A stretch of DNA of 64,000 nucleotides, taken from the NCBI RefSeq assembly GCF_020510685.1, contig NZ_CP075185.1, forward strand, positions 4,109,001-4,173,000. The letters are read 5' to 3'. The position numbers and the translations under genes are program-made. Under the pieces are notes generated by a model that saw only the letters and a list, made by a program, of their open reading frames with translations, did no database searches and was not told where the DNA came from. Positions 9,689 to 16,581 of this stretch are shown here, in pieces; the first letter of the stretch is position 1, and each line of letters begins with the position of its first letter. Origin of the DNA: Dechloromonas denitrificans (GTDB lineage Bacteria > Pseudomonadota > Gammaproteobacteria > Burkholderiales > Rhodocyclaceae).

Positions 9689-10293
9689 GCGACCGCCCTC
9701 CACAGGAAGAACAGCCCGGCCAGCGCGACGCCGCCGCCCGCTGCGCGCACGGCCTGACGCCCGGCTGACCAGCGATGCGCCAGGCCAAACATAATGCCGA
9801 CCGCGTGCAGCAGACCGGTGGCCATGACGAAACCCAGGCTGTAGAGCTGTGCGCTGGTCCCGTCGGGCAACTCGCGACCATGCGCGTGACCATGGAAAAT
9901 GGCGAAAAATGCGACGATGATGGTCGCCACCCAGAGCGGCGGACGCAGTTCGGCAAGTACCGCTGCTCCGAGCACGACGGCTGAAAGCGCGATGCCGATC
10001 TCGCCGCCGGGAAGCGGTACACCGAGCAGGCCCAACAGGCCGCCAAAGGCCATCACGACCGGGAAGGCAACCGGCAGGACCCAGATCGCCGGTGCTTCGA
10101 GCACGGCGCCCCAGAGTCCCACGGCAACCATCGCCAGCACGTGGTCGAGCCCGGAAACCGGGTGCAGCAGACCGGTAACAAAGCCGGCCGCCTGGCCCGT
10201 ATCCTGATGCGCCAGCGCGCTCGCCGGGCCGAGCAACAGCAGCGCGACGAGCAGTGCTGAATGTTCTTGCCAATGCTTCATGCCGGATCTCAT
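9685..10293 (-). CDS. HupE/UreJ-family membrane protein
   Basis: A 202-residue membrane protein. After a signal-like segment ending ALAHQ comes LLHPVSGLDHVLAMVAVGLWGA, the histidine/aspartate motif typical of HupE/UreJ, then FFAIFHGHAHGREL, a second His-rich helix, and about four more helices. These histidines are plausible metal ligands for nickel or a similar ion. The start at 10293 is set by an ATGA overlap with the gene upstream; a second Met lies 4 codons in. Its own stop overlaps the start of the next gene. Confidence 0.82.
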   Translation of the reverse strand: MRSGMKHWQEHSALLVALLLLGPASALAHQDTGQAAGFVTGLLHPVSGLDHVLAMVAVGLWGAVLEAPAIWVLPVAFPVVMAFGGLLGLLGVPLPGGEIGIALSAVVLGAAVLAELRPPLWVATIIVAFFAIFHGHAHGRELPDGTSAQLYSLGFVMATGLLHAVGIMFGLAHRWSAGRQAVRAAGGGVALAGLFFLWRAVA

Positions 10294-11264
10294 ATAACAC
10301 TCCGCAGCAACATGCCCACCCGCTGGATGGTCCAGAAGGCGCCCAGCGTCCCGACGACATAGCCGGGCAAGCGCTCCATCAGTTTCGGCCAGTGCATTTC
10401 GGTCAAGCGGAAGGCGCGCGCCAGCATCAGGATGCCAATGACGAAACCAAGCTGGCCGATTTCGACGCCGACGTTGAAGAGCAGCAAGGCCAGCGGAATT
10501 TCTTCGCTGGGCAGACCGAGCTGAGCCAACCCGCTGGCAAAGCCGAAGCCATGCAACAAGCCGAAAGCGAAGGCGACGACCCAGGGGTGCCGGATCGTGA
10601 AACTCGTCTCGCCGCGCCAGCAGCGCACGATCTCCGGACCCAGGAAGAGAATCGATAGTGCGATCGAGGCATTGAGCGGCAAGGGAGCAACGTGCGCAAT
10701 GCCGAAGGTGGCCGCACCGAGGGTGATGCTGTGTGCCACGGTGAAAGCGCTGATGGTCTTCACCAGCATCCAGCGCCGGCCAACAATCAGCAGCAGCCCA
10801 AGGACGAACAACAGGTGATCGACGCCGAGCAGGATATGTTCGATACCGAGGTGCAGATAGGTCCAGGGACCGCCCCGTGCATCGTCGTCCGCCGCAGCGT
10901 AAAGGCGAAGATTCGGCTGGCTGCCGGAAACGGTGTAAGCCCGCGACTGGCCGTCCAGCCAGTAGAACTTGATCATCGCCGCCGAATAGCTCTTGCCGAT
11001 GCCCTTGATGCTCATCTTGCCGCCCAGCGCGGCTTCGCTGCAGCGCACCAGATTGTTCTCGCGCTCCTCGCTGCAGCCTTCCGGCCAGACCGGCGTCATT
11101 TCCTCGCCGGCCGGGCGGTTGCCGCTCGCCGTCCATTGCCACTGGAACTCGGTGCGCGACAACTGGCGCAGTTCCATCTCGGCCATCGTCATTTCATGCG
11201 CGACTGCGGCGCTCGACGCGATGGCCAGCGTAATCAGGAAGAAAACCCGACGCCAGAGATTCAT
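10290..11264 (-). CDS. HupE/UreJ_2-type membrane protein with periplasmic N-terminal domain
   Basis: A 324-residue protein. A signal peptide (MNLWRRVFFLITLAIASSAAVA) is followed by about 110 periplasmic residues containing two Cys, then a membrane domain with LHLGIEHILLGVDHLLFVLGLLLI, FTVAHSITLGAATFGIAH and FAFGLLHGFGFASGL. That spaced His/Asp pattern is the HupE/UreJ_2 signature. A role as metal permease is inferred from the family name only. It is joined to its neighbours on both sides by ATGA overlaps, so the isomerase and three HupE-like proteins are made in a fixed ratio. Confidence 0.82.
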   Translation of the reverse strand: MNLWRRVFFLITLAIASSAAVAHEMTMAEMELRQLSRTEFQWQWTASGNRPAGEEMTPVWPEGCSEERENNLVRCSEAALGGKMSIKGIGKSYSAAMIKFYWLDGQSRAYTVSGSQPNLRLYAAADDDARGGPWTYLHLGIEHILLGVDHLLFVLGLLLIVGRRWMLVKTISAFTVAHSITLGAATFGIAHVAPLPLNASIALSILFLGPEIVRCWRGETSFTIRHPWVVAFAFGLLHGFGFASGLAQLGLPSEEIPLALLLFNVGVEIGQLGFVIGILMLARAFRLTEMHWPKLMERLPGYVVGTLGAFWTIQRVGMLLRSVI

Positions 11265-12136
11265 TTCGCCACCGGTTCAAGCTTGACGATGTACTTCCTG
11301 GCAAGCCCGCGCACGGCCGCCGTGCGCTGCTCAGCCATCGTGGCATCGGTCCAGTCCTGCATGACCACGTTACGCAGCGCTTCAAAGTTCGCCGGCCGGG
11401 GCTGGGAAATGGAGACCAGTTGGACGGCTCGCCAGCCATCGCGCGTCGGCAGCGCAACCCACTCGCGGGATGACGACTGCTCGAGCGCCTTGGCGAATTC
11501 GTCGCCATAGCTCTGAACGATATTCGAGCGGGGCCGCCCCTTGAAAACCCGCAGGCCAGCATTCAACTCGCCGGCCGTGCCCTTGCGCAGGGTTTCAACG
11601 AAAGCGCGCACGGCGGCTTCCGATCTGTCTCCGACCAGCACCGCCTCCTGCAAATCGAAGCGGGCCGGCTCATCGTACTTGGCGCGATGTTTCTCGAACC
11701 ACTCGCGCAGCAGGTTGTCATCGAAAGGCGGCAATTTGACGTTGGAATCGACAACGCTCAAGGCCTTGAAGATCACCCGTTCACGGATGGCCGGATCACC
11801 CTTGTCCACGCCAAGCGCCAGACCTTCGCGGTAGAGGACCTCGTTGTCCAGCCAGACCTTGCGCAAGGCGTAAAGTTCTTCTTCGTTCGGCTCCCGGCCG
11901 CGCGCCGCCTTGAACACCTGAATGGCCTGCTCATCGACACTGGCATCGACACGGATCGTGTGCGGATCGTCCACCCGGCCATTGACGACGTGGTCTACTG
12001 CGAAGAGCAGCGCCCCGAGCAGGAGAAAATGCAGCAAGGGTTCGCGCAACCAACGCGTCAATCCATGCTGGCGGGCGGTGGGTGCATATTCTTCACGGGC
12101 GGATGTCGGCAAAGGCTTGCTCAAGGTGTGGTTCAT
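11261..12136 (-). CDS. Membrane-anchored SurA/PpiC-like peptidyl-prolyl cis-trans isomerase
   Basis: A 291-residue protein from the ATG at 12136 (MNHTLSKPLP). One membrane anchor (LLHFLLLGALLFAVDHVV, about 38-55) is followed by a SurA-N-like helical region (EEELYALRKVWLDNEVLYREG) and a divergent parvulin-type rotamase domain at the C-terminus. It would act on the periplasmic side as a foldase. The ribosome site is weak. It leads the HupE-like operon and its stop overlaps the next start (ATGA). The rotamase domain is short, so it may act mainly as a chaperone. Confidence 0.75.
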   Translation of the reverse strand: MNHTLSKPLPTSAREEYAPTARQHGLTRWLREPLLHFLLLGALLFAVDHVVNGRVDDPHTIRVDASVDEQAIQVFKAARGREPNEEELYALRKVWLDNEVLYREGLALGVDKGDPAIRERVIFKALSVVDSNVKLPPFDDNLLREWFEKHRAKYDEPARFDLQEAVLVGDRSEAAVRAFVETLRKGTAGELNAGLRVFKGRPRSNIVQSYGDEFAKALEQSSSREWVALPTRDGWRAVQLVSISQPRPANFEALRNVVMQDWTDATMAEQRTAAVRGLARKYIVKLEPVAK

Positions 12137-12188
12137 CGGGTATCTCGGGGTCCGGCAAAAACGATGGTAATAAGTGACAATGAAAAGA

Positions 12189-12216
12189 GGACGCCGCGCA
12201 CAATGACGCGGCGTCC
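12189..12216 (-). terminator. Hairpin terminator between PEP-CTERM gene and isomerase gene
   Basis: A perfect 10-bp stem (GGACGCCGCG / CGCGGCGTCC) with an 8-base loop is followed on the minus strand by TCTTTTC. The T-run is short, so some read-through into the HupE operon is likely. Confidence 0.65.
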
Positions 12217-12243
12217 GCAAACGCAAACGTCAGGGCATTACGC

Positions 12244-12852
12244 TCAGACGCTGGCTTTCTCGCGACGAACACGCCGCACGACCTGGGAAACCAGACCAAG
12301 ACCAAGGGCCAGCATCAGCGCTTCGCTGGGTTCCGGCACGGCGGCGACGGTCACGTTATCGAAACCGGCAACGTAGGTGGCCTCGCCGAAGGCGATCGAA
12401 TGGGCAACTCCGTTGAAGGCCAGGGAAGACTGGGTCCAGTTACAGAAAGCCGAGTTGGAACAACCGAGAGTAGCGTTGTTCGACAGGATGAAACTGCCGA
12501 GCAGCGTACCGGTGCCATTCAGGCCGGAATAAACGCCAACCGTCGCGGCTTCGCTCGAAGAGTAATAGAACGATGCGCTGGAGAAACCGGCAGCAAAATT
12601 AAGAGCGGCATCGGCCCCGACGGCAGACATCACGCCAGTGCCCGACGGCAGATTGGAAAAGTCGACCATATCGGCCTGCTGGAACGCCAGGGCGTCAAGA
12701 CCAAAGTTAACACCCAGACCGCTGTAATAATCGCCAATCGAATCAAAGCTTGCCGGACCTTCGAAATCGAGCGTGATGCTGTTGTTGGCCGAAAAGGCCG
12801 GGGCGGCGACAAAAAGACCGGCAACCAGGGCCGAGATCAAATTCAACTTCAT
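12244..12852 (-). CDS. PEP-CTERM exosortase substrate protein
   Basis: A 202-residue secreted protein. The signal peptide (MKLNLISALVAGLFVAAPAFSA) is followed by a low-complexity Ser/Ala/Gly-rich beta region starting SITLDFEGPASFDSIGDYY. The C-terminus has the sorting signal VPEPSEALMLALGLGLVSQ and a basic tail VVRRVRREKAS, the PEP-CTERM pattern recognised by exosortase EpsH/XrtA-type systems in exopolysaccharide producers. No exosortase gene is in the window. It lies 74 bases downstream of the DUF3604 gene across a perfect hairpin, so the two may share a transcript. Confidence 0.9.
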   Translation of the reverse strand: MKLNLISALVAGLFVAAPAFSANNSITLDFEGPASFDSIGDYYSGLGVNFGLDALAFQQADMVDFSNLPSGTGVMSAVGADAALNFAAGFSSASFYYSSSEAATVGVYSGLNGTGTLLGSFILSNNATLGCSNSAFCNWTQSSLAFNGVAHSIAFGEATYVAGFDNVTVAAVPEPSEALMLALGLGLVSQVVRRVRREKASV

Positions 12853-12885
12853 GTTGTTACTCCTAAATCAAGAGGTATTCCAATT

Positions 12886-12905
12886 GGGACGCCGTGCGGC
12901 GTCCC
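12886..12905 (-). repeat. Perfect intergenic hairpin between DUF3604 and PEP-CTERM genes
   Basis: An 8-bp stem (GGGACGCC / GGCGTCCC) with a 4-base loop. No T-run follows, so it looks more like a partial attenuator or an RNA-stability element than a full terminator. Confidence 0.5.
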
Positions 12906-12926
12906 GGGAGTACTTGCGCAAATGCC

Positions 12927-15125
12927 TTACTTGACGCCGGCGACCACGGTCTTGCCAGTAACCTCGACGTAGATCGGGTTGCTGTAGAACCACAGGTCGG
13001 ACCAGGCGGCCACGTCGTACGACACAGCCTTCTGGCCGGCGATGGGCGAGCCGGTCGTGGCCGTGACCAGGTGATCCGGGCAACCGTCGAACTGGTTGCC
13101 GGTGCTATGCACCGCGGTGCAGGGAATGCTCAGCTTGCTCCGGTCGCCGGCATTGGTGTAAAGGTCAGACAGCGGATTGCCGCTGGCATCGGTCTCGAAA
13201 GGCACGGCAGCCGGCAGGTTGGTGCCGCGCAGACGGATGTACTGCGAAGCCTGCACGGCCGGAATACGGAAGACCATCGACTTGTACTCGGGATGGCCCT
13301 GGACCGTTGCCCAGGCACCCTTGTCGAAAGTCTTCATGATCGCTGCCGAAAGATTCTTCGCCGCGGCCGGCACAGCCGACAAATCGGCCGTCGTGCCATC
13401 GGTTTTCAGCCAGTTGGTGTTACGCGGCCATTCACCCGAATAGTCGGCCGCACCGGGCGTCTTGTAACCCGTGACCAGGCCACGGATGACATCGACGTGA
13501 TCGAGGACCGGCTTGTTCAGCGGCTGATCGATACCGATTTGCTTCAGCGAGGGGTTGCTGAAGGTGTAGGGCGAATAGTTGCTACCGTCCGGATCGCGAA
13601 CGACGATGGCGACAACGATTTCGGCACCCGGACGGACCTTGAGCTTCTCGCCCATCGTCGCGCAGCCGGCCACGTCGATGTCGGTGTTGTCCAGCACTGC
13701 ATCCTTGGCCAGCGTTTCAACCGCGGAGTTGGTACGGTTGCCAACGCCGGGGTAAGAGGCACAGGCAACGAAAGCCATGCGGTCGATCAACTGGCCGCTG
13801 GCCGAGTAGGCATTGCCGGTCCGCAGGCCATCGACAATGGTCTGCGGACGCAGCTTGTCGGCACCATGACGGACCATGACCGCCGTACGCTGGTATTCGC
13901 CCGGATAGAAGTCCTGGGTCGAGCGACGGTCGTCCGGACCAAAGCTGCCGCGGTTATGCCAGTCGGAGCTGGCGAAGAACCACCAGTTGCGACCTTCGCC
14001 GAGCAGCGCATCCCACACCCCGCCAACCTGGGCGCCGTAGACGCCGGTACCGCCGTAGGTCGTGCCGCCGACGGAGTCCACTTTGACGCCATCGAAGGTG
14101 TTGCGATTGACCTGATATTCGCCGCGATTCGCCGACGCGCCGTGGCCTGGCTGAGTCTCGAAGCCAAAGGCGGTCTTCGGAGCCGCGTTATTGAAATTGC
14201 GCAGGTGCTCAATGTTGAAACCATTGGAGCCATTCGGGTTGAACGGGCCGGCGCGCTCAAGGTGAGCCGGCACGTAATAGCTGGCGTTCGGATGGAATTC
14301 CTTCATCCATTTCAGCGCTTCAACCGTTTTCATGTGACCGGCGTTGCCGTTGTTGCCCGTCAGCTTCTGCGCGGTGGCATTCCAGTTGGCATCGCTGGCG
14401 TTGGCACTGCCGGTGACCGAGCAGTTCCAGTTGTTGCCGGCGCCACGGCTGGTGTCGGTATCGCCGCGGTCAAAGCAGTAAGACCACTGAGCCAGGGCGG
14501 TCGCGTTACCCACTGCCGAGGCGAAGGTCTGGCCGCCCGGCGTGGTGGGCATCGAGGCAAAATCCAGCGCATCCGGCATCTGGCCGGTGATTACCGACAT
14601 CGAGGTGTGCTCGTGACCGGCAACGACCGATTCCATACCGATGAACAACGGCAGGTTCTTGACGGTGGCCAGGTACTCGATCAACGGATATTGAAACTCC
14701 TGGATGGATTGCCAACGCCACATATTGCCGCTGCTCGCCCCGTTGTTGCCCTTGATTGCGCCAGCGCCGATGCTGGCGGTCCAGGTGGTGGTCGGGCCGG
14801 TACCCGAGACAAACGGATAGGCATCGGTGCTCAGGGTGTCGTCTTCCACCAGCGTACAGTTGCGGTTGCCGGTGCCGCCGTGGCCGGCTTGGACAAACCA
14901 GTCCAGACCCCACGGCGTATCAACCTTGTCGGTCACTTTCTTGACCAGTTTCTGCATCGAGATCGAACCGTCAGAACAGGTCGTGTGGTTGTGGAAGTCG
15001 CCGGTTGCATAAGTACCGGCTGCCTTGGCGGCAAAGGCGACTTGCGGCGCCGCAATCATGGTGAGACCGCCAAGGACCGTGGCGACAGCCAGGACCAGCG
15101 GTTTCTTGCTAAATCTGCAGTTCAT
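12927..15125 (-). CDS. DUF3604 protein, exported, PHP-like metal motifs
   Basis: A 732-residue protein from the ATG at 15125, with GGAG 8 bases upstream. The signal peptide (VLAVATVLGGLTMIAAPQVAFA) is followed by GDFHNHTTCSDGS, which resembles the first metal motif of PHP phosphoesterases (DxHxHTxxSDG). Further possible ligand motifs are GHEHTSM and FFASSDWHNRGSFG. DUF3604 function is not established; the motifs suggest a di- or trinuclear metal hydrolase in the periplasm or outside. It carries no PEP-CTERM signal itself, although the next gene does. Cys residues occur in several spaced positions, suggesting disulfides. Confidence 0.85.
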   Translation of the reverse strand: MNCRFSKKPLVLAVATVLGGLTMIAAPQVAFAAKAAGTYATGDFHNHTTCSDGSISMQKLVKKVTDKVDTPWGLDWFVQAGHGGTGNRNCTLVEDDTLSTDAYPFVSGTGPTTTWTASIGAGAIKGNNGASSGNMWRWQSIQEFQYPLIEYLATVKNLPLFIGMESVVAGHEHTSMSVITGQMPDALDFASMPTTPGGQTFASAVGNATALAQWSYCFDRGDTDTSRGAGNNWNCSVTGSANASDANWNATAQKLTGNNGNAGHMKTVEALKWMKEFHPNASYYVPAHLERAGPFNPNGSNGFNIEHLRNFNNAAPKTAFGFETQPGHGASANRGEYQVNRNTFDGVKVDSVGGTTYGGTGVYGAQVGGVWDALLGEGRNWWFFASSDWHNRGSFGPDDRRSTQDFYPGEYQRTAVMVRHGADKLRPQTIVDGLRTGNAYSASGQLIDRMAFVACASYPGVGNRTNSAVETLAKDAVLDNTDIDVAGCATMGEKLKVRPGAEIVVAIVVRDPDGSNYSPYTFSNPSLKQIGIDQPLNKPVLDHVDVIRGLVTGYKTPGAADYSGEWPRNTNWLKTDGTTADLSAVPAAAKNLSAAIMKTFDKGAWATVQGHPEYKSMVFRIPAVQASQYIRLRGTNLPAAVPFETDASGNPLSDLYTNAGDRSKLSIPCTAVHSTGNQFDGCPDHLVTATTGSPIAGQKAVSYDVAAWSDLWFYSNPIYVEVTGKTVVAGVK

Positions 15126-15266
15126 TGAACATGCTCCTATTATCTGTGTGCAGTTGTCGAGGTTCGTTTGCATCGTGGGCGGCATTCCCCCACGTTCATC
15201 TTATGAAAGCCAAATGACACCATGACGATAGGCAGCTAGGCCTTTCGGACTACCCGTCGGATTTTT

Positions 15267-15728
15267 TCACCCTCGGACAGGAGGTGCCTGGTCCATGTAA
15301 TCGACATTCAACTCGGCATCCACCTTGCCGCTTTTCTCGAAAACAAGCGCGAGGGGGTAGGTCCGGGCAATCAGCAAGGGATGATTAAGATCCACCAGCC
15401 GAACGATCACGCCGGCCTCACCGAGGTTGATTTCCCGCCCCTTGGGGATGGGCAGATTCAGGCGGGATACAGCACCGTCGATAACCAGTTCCACACCATT
15501 CGCCACCGGCGTTTCGACTCCGATCAAACGGTCGGCTTCAATCACCTGGTCGATCTTCATGCACAGCAAGGCGGACGTAGCCCCCGGCGCCGAAGCCCGG
15601 GTCCATGGATGGGTAATGCGTAAGGTGGAGGTAAAAAACTCGCAGGCCCGCGCTGAAGGTACGGCAACAGAAGCGCACATCGCCAGACTGGCGCGGAGGA
15701 AGTCGCGCCGGTAATTCAAAATGCTCAT
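15267..15728 (-). CDS. PCu(A)C-like periplasmic protein lacking copper ligands
   Basis: A 153-residue protein from the ATG at 15728 (AGGGTGA upstream); a GTG 3 codons earlier is possible. A Tat-type signal (NYRRDFLRASLAMCASVAVP) precedes the PCu(A)C copper chaperone framework: ITHPWTRASAPGATSALLCM, then RLIGVETPVANGVELVIDG, then GEAGVIVRLVDLNHPL. In true PCu(A)C proteins the VEL stretch continues as HEM with further Met ligands; here it reads VELVIDGAVSRL, so the His/Met copper site is missing. Copper delivery is therefore doubtful. It precedes the DUF3604 gene on the same strand. Confidence 0.72.
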   Translation of the reverse strand: MSILNYRRDFLRASLAMCASVAVPSARACEFFTSTLRITHPWTRASAPGATSALLCMKIDQVIEADRLIGVETPVANGVELVIDGAVSRLNLPIPKGREINLGEAGVIVRLVDLNHPLLIARTYPLALVFEKSGKVDAELNVDYMDQAPPVRG

Positions 15729-15957
15729 TGGATTCACCCTTTATGATCCGACGCAGCCGGTTTAGCGGACCCGGCGAGTAGCGCCACAATTTGTCGATGC
15801 GAGGCAGTCTAAGGAGTCACCGTGAAAATTTTGTGACGACTCAATACACAATCAAGTTGCGCTTTGGCAGTCATCGGGATGTCACATCGCCGTGCATAAA
15901 ATAAAGAATTCTTGGGGTCCGTCCCCCTCAGAACCCTTTTCCCAAGCCACCTTCGCC

Positions 15958-16581
15958 ATGCACGAAATCATCGGAATTTTTCCCACGCCCATCATGCGGG
16001 TACCTGGCCTGCTCGGCCCTGAGCTGCTCGCCGGATTGATCAAACATTTCAGCACGGTGGCCGATCAGGAGAACAACTCTTCCACCAACCTGACCCACAC
16101 GGCAATGCTGCAACCAGGCGACAGCCCGCTGCTGGTCGAGGCCGCCATGCTGATCTCCCCCCAGTTGAGCGAGTTCGGCGCCGTACTGTTCGGCGAGCGC
16201 CTGGGGTGGTCACTGAAGGAAATGTGGGTCAATGTCATGGACAATGGCGGCCGCCAGGCCATGCATAACCACGCCAACAGCTTCATCTCGGGCGTTGTGT
16301 ACCTGACGCCGACCCACCCCGACTCGCGGACGGTGTTCATGAAGTCGCCGGGTGGCGTCGACTTTTCCTTCAAGAACGATCACGCCGGCATTGCCGTCGG
16401 CCCCTACAACGCCGAAAAATGGATCAGTCCCCAGCCGGACCCCGGCGATCTGGTGATGTTCCCGAGCTTTCTGATGCATGCCGTTCCCGCCAACCAGGGC
16501 GGCCGGCGCATGACCATGCCATTCAACGCGATTCCGACCCATCTCGATTCCTGGGGCTACAAGGTTTCGTTTAGTGGCTGA
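15958..16581 (+). CDS. TIGR02466-type 2OG-Fe(II) oxygenase family protein
   Basis: A 207-residue protein beginning MHEIIGIFPTPIMRV. The double-stranded beta-helix has the iron motif QAMHNHANSFISGVVYL with the downstream His in FPSFLMHAVPANQGGRRMTM, where the Arg would bind 2-oxoglutarate. This pattern matches the putative 2OG-Fe(II) oxygenase family seen near phage and secondary-metabolite genes. The start is uncertain: an in-frame GTG at 15892 adds 22 residues and neither has a clear ribosome site. Its stop lies inside the start region of the spermidine-synthase-like gene (8-base overlap). It may hydroxylate a product of, or a protein in, that pathway; the substrate is unknown. Confidence 0.8.
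   Translation: MHEIIGIFPTPIMRVPGLLGPELLAGLIKHFSTVADQENNSSTNLTHTAMLQPGDSPLLVEAAMLISPQLSEFGAVLFGERLGWSLKEMWVNVMDNGGRQAMHNHANSFISGVVYLTPTHPDSRTVFMKSPGGVDFSFKNDHAGIAVGPYNAEKWISPQPDPGDLVMFPSFLMHAVPANQGGRRMTMPFNAIPTHLDSWGYKVSFSG

Noticed and set aside
12927..15125. DUF3604 protein as an exosortase substrate
   Set aside because: Its C-terminus has no PEP motif, hydrophobic helix or basic tail; only the next gene has them.
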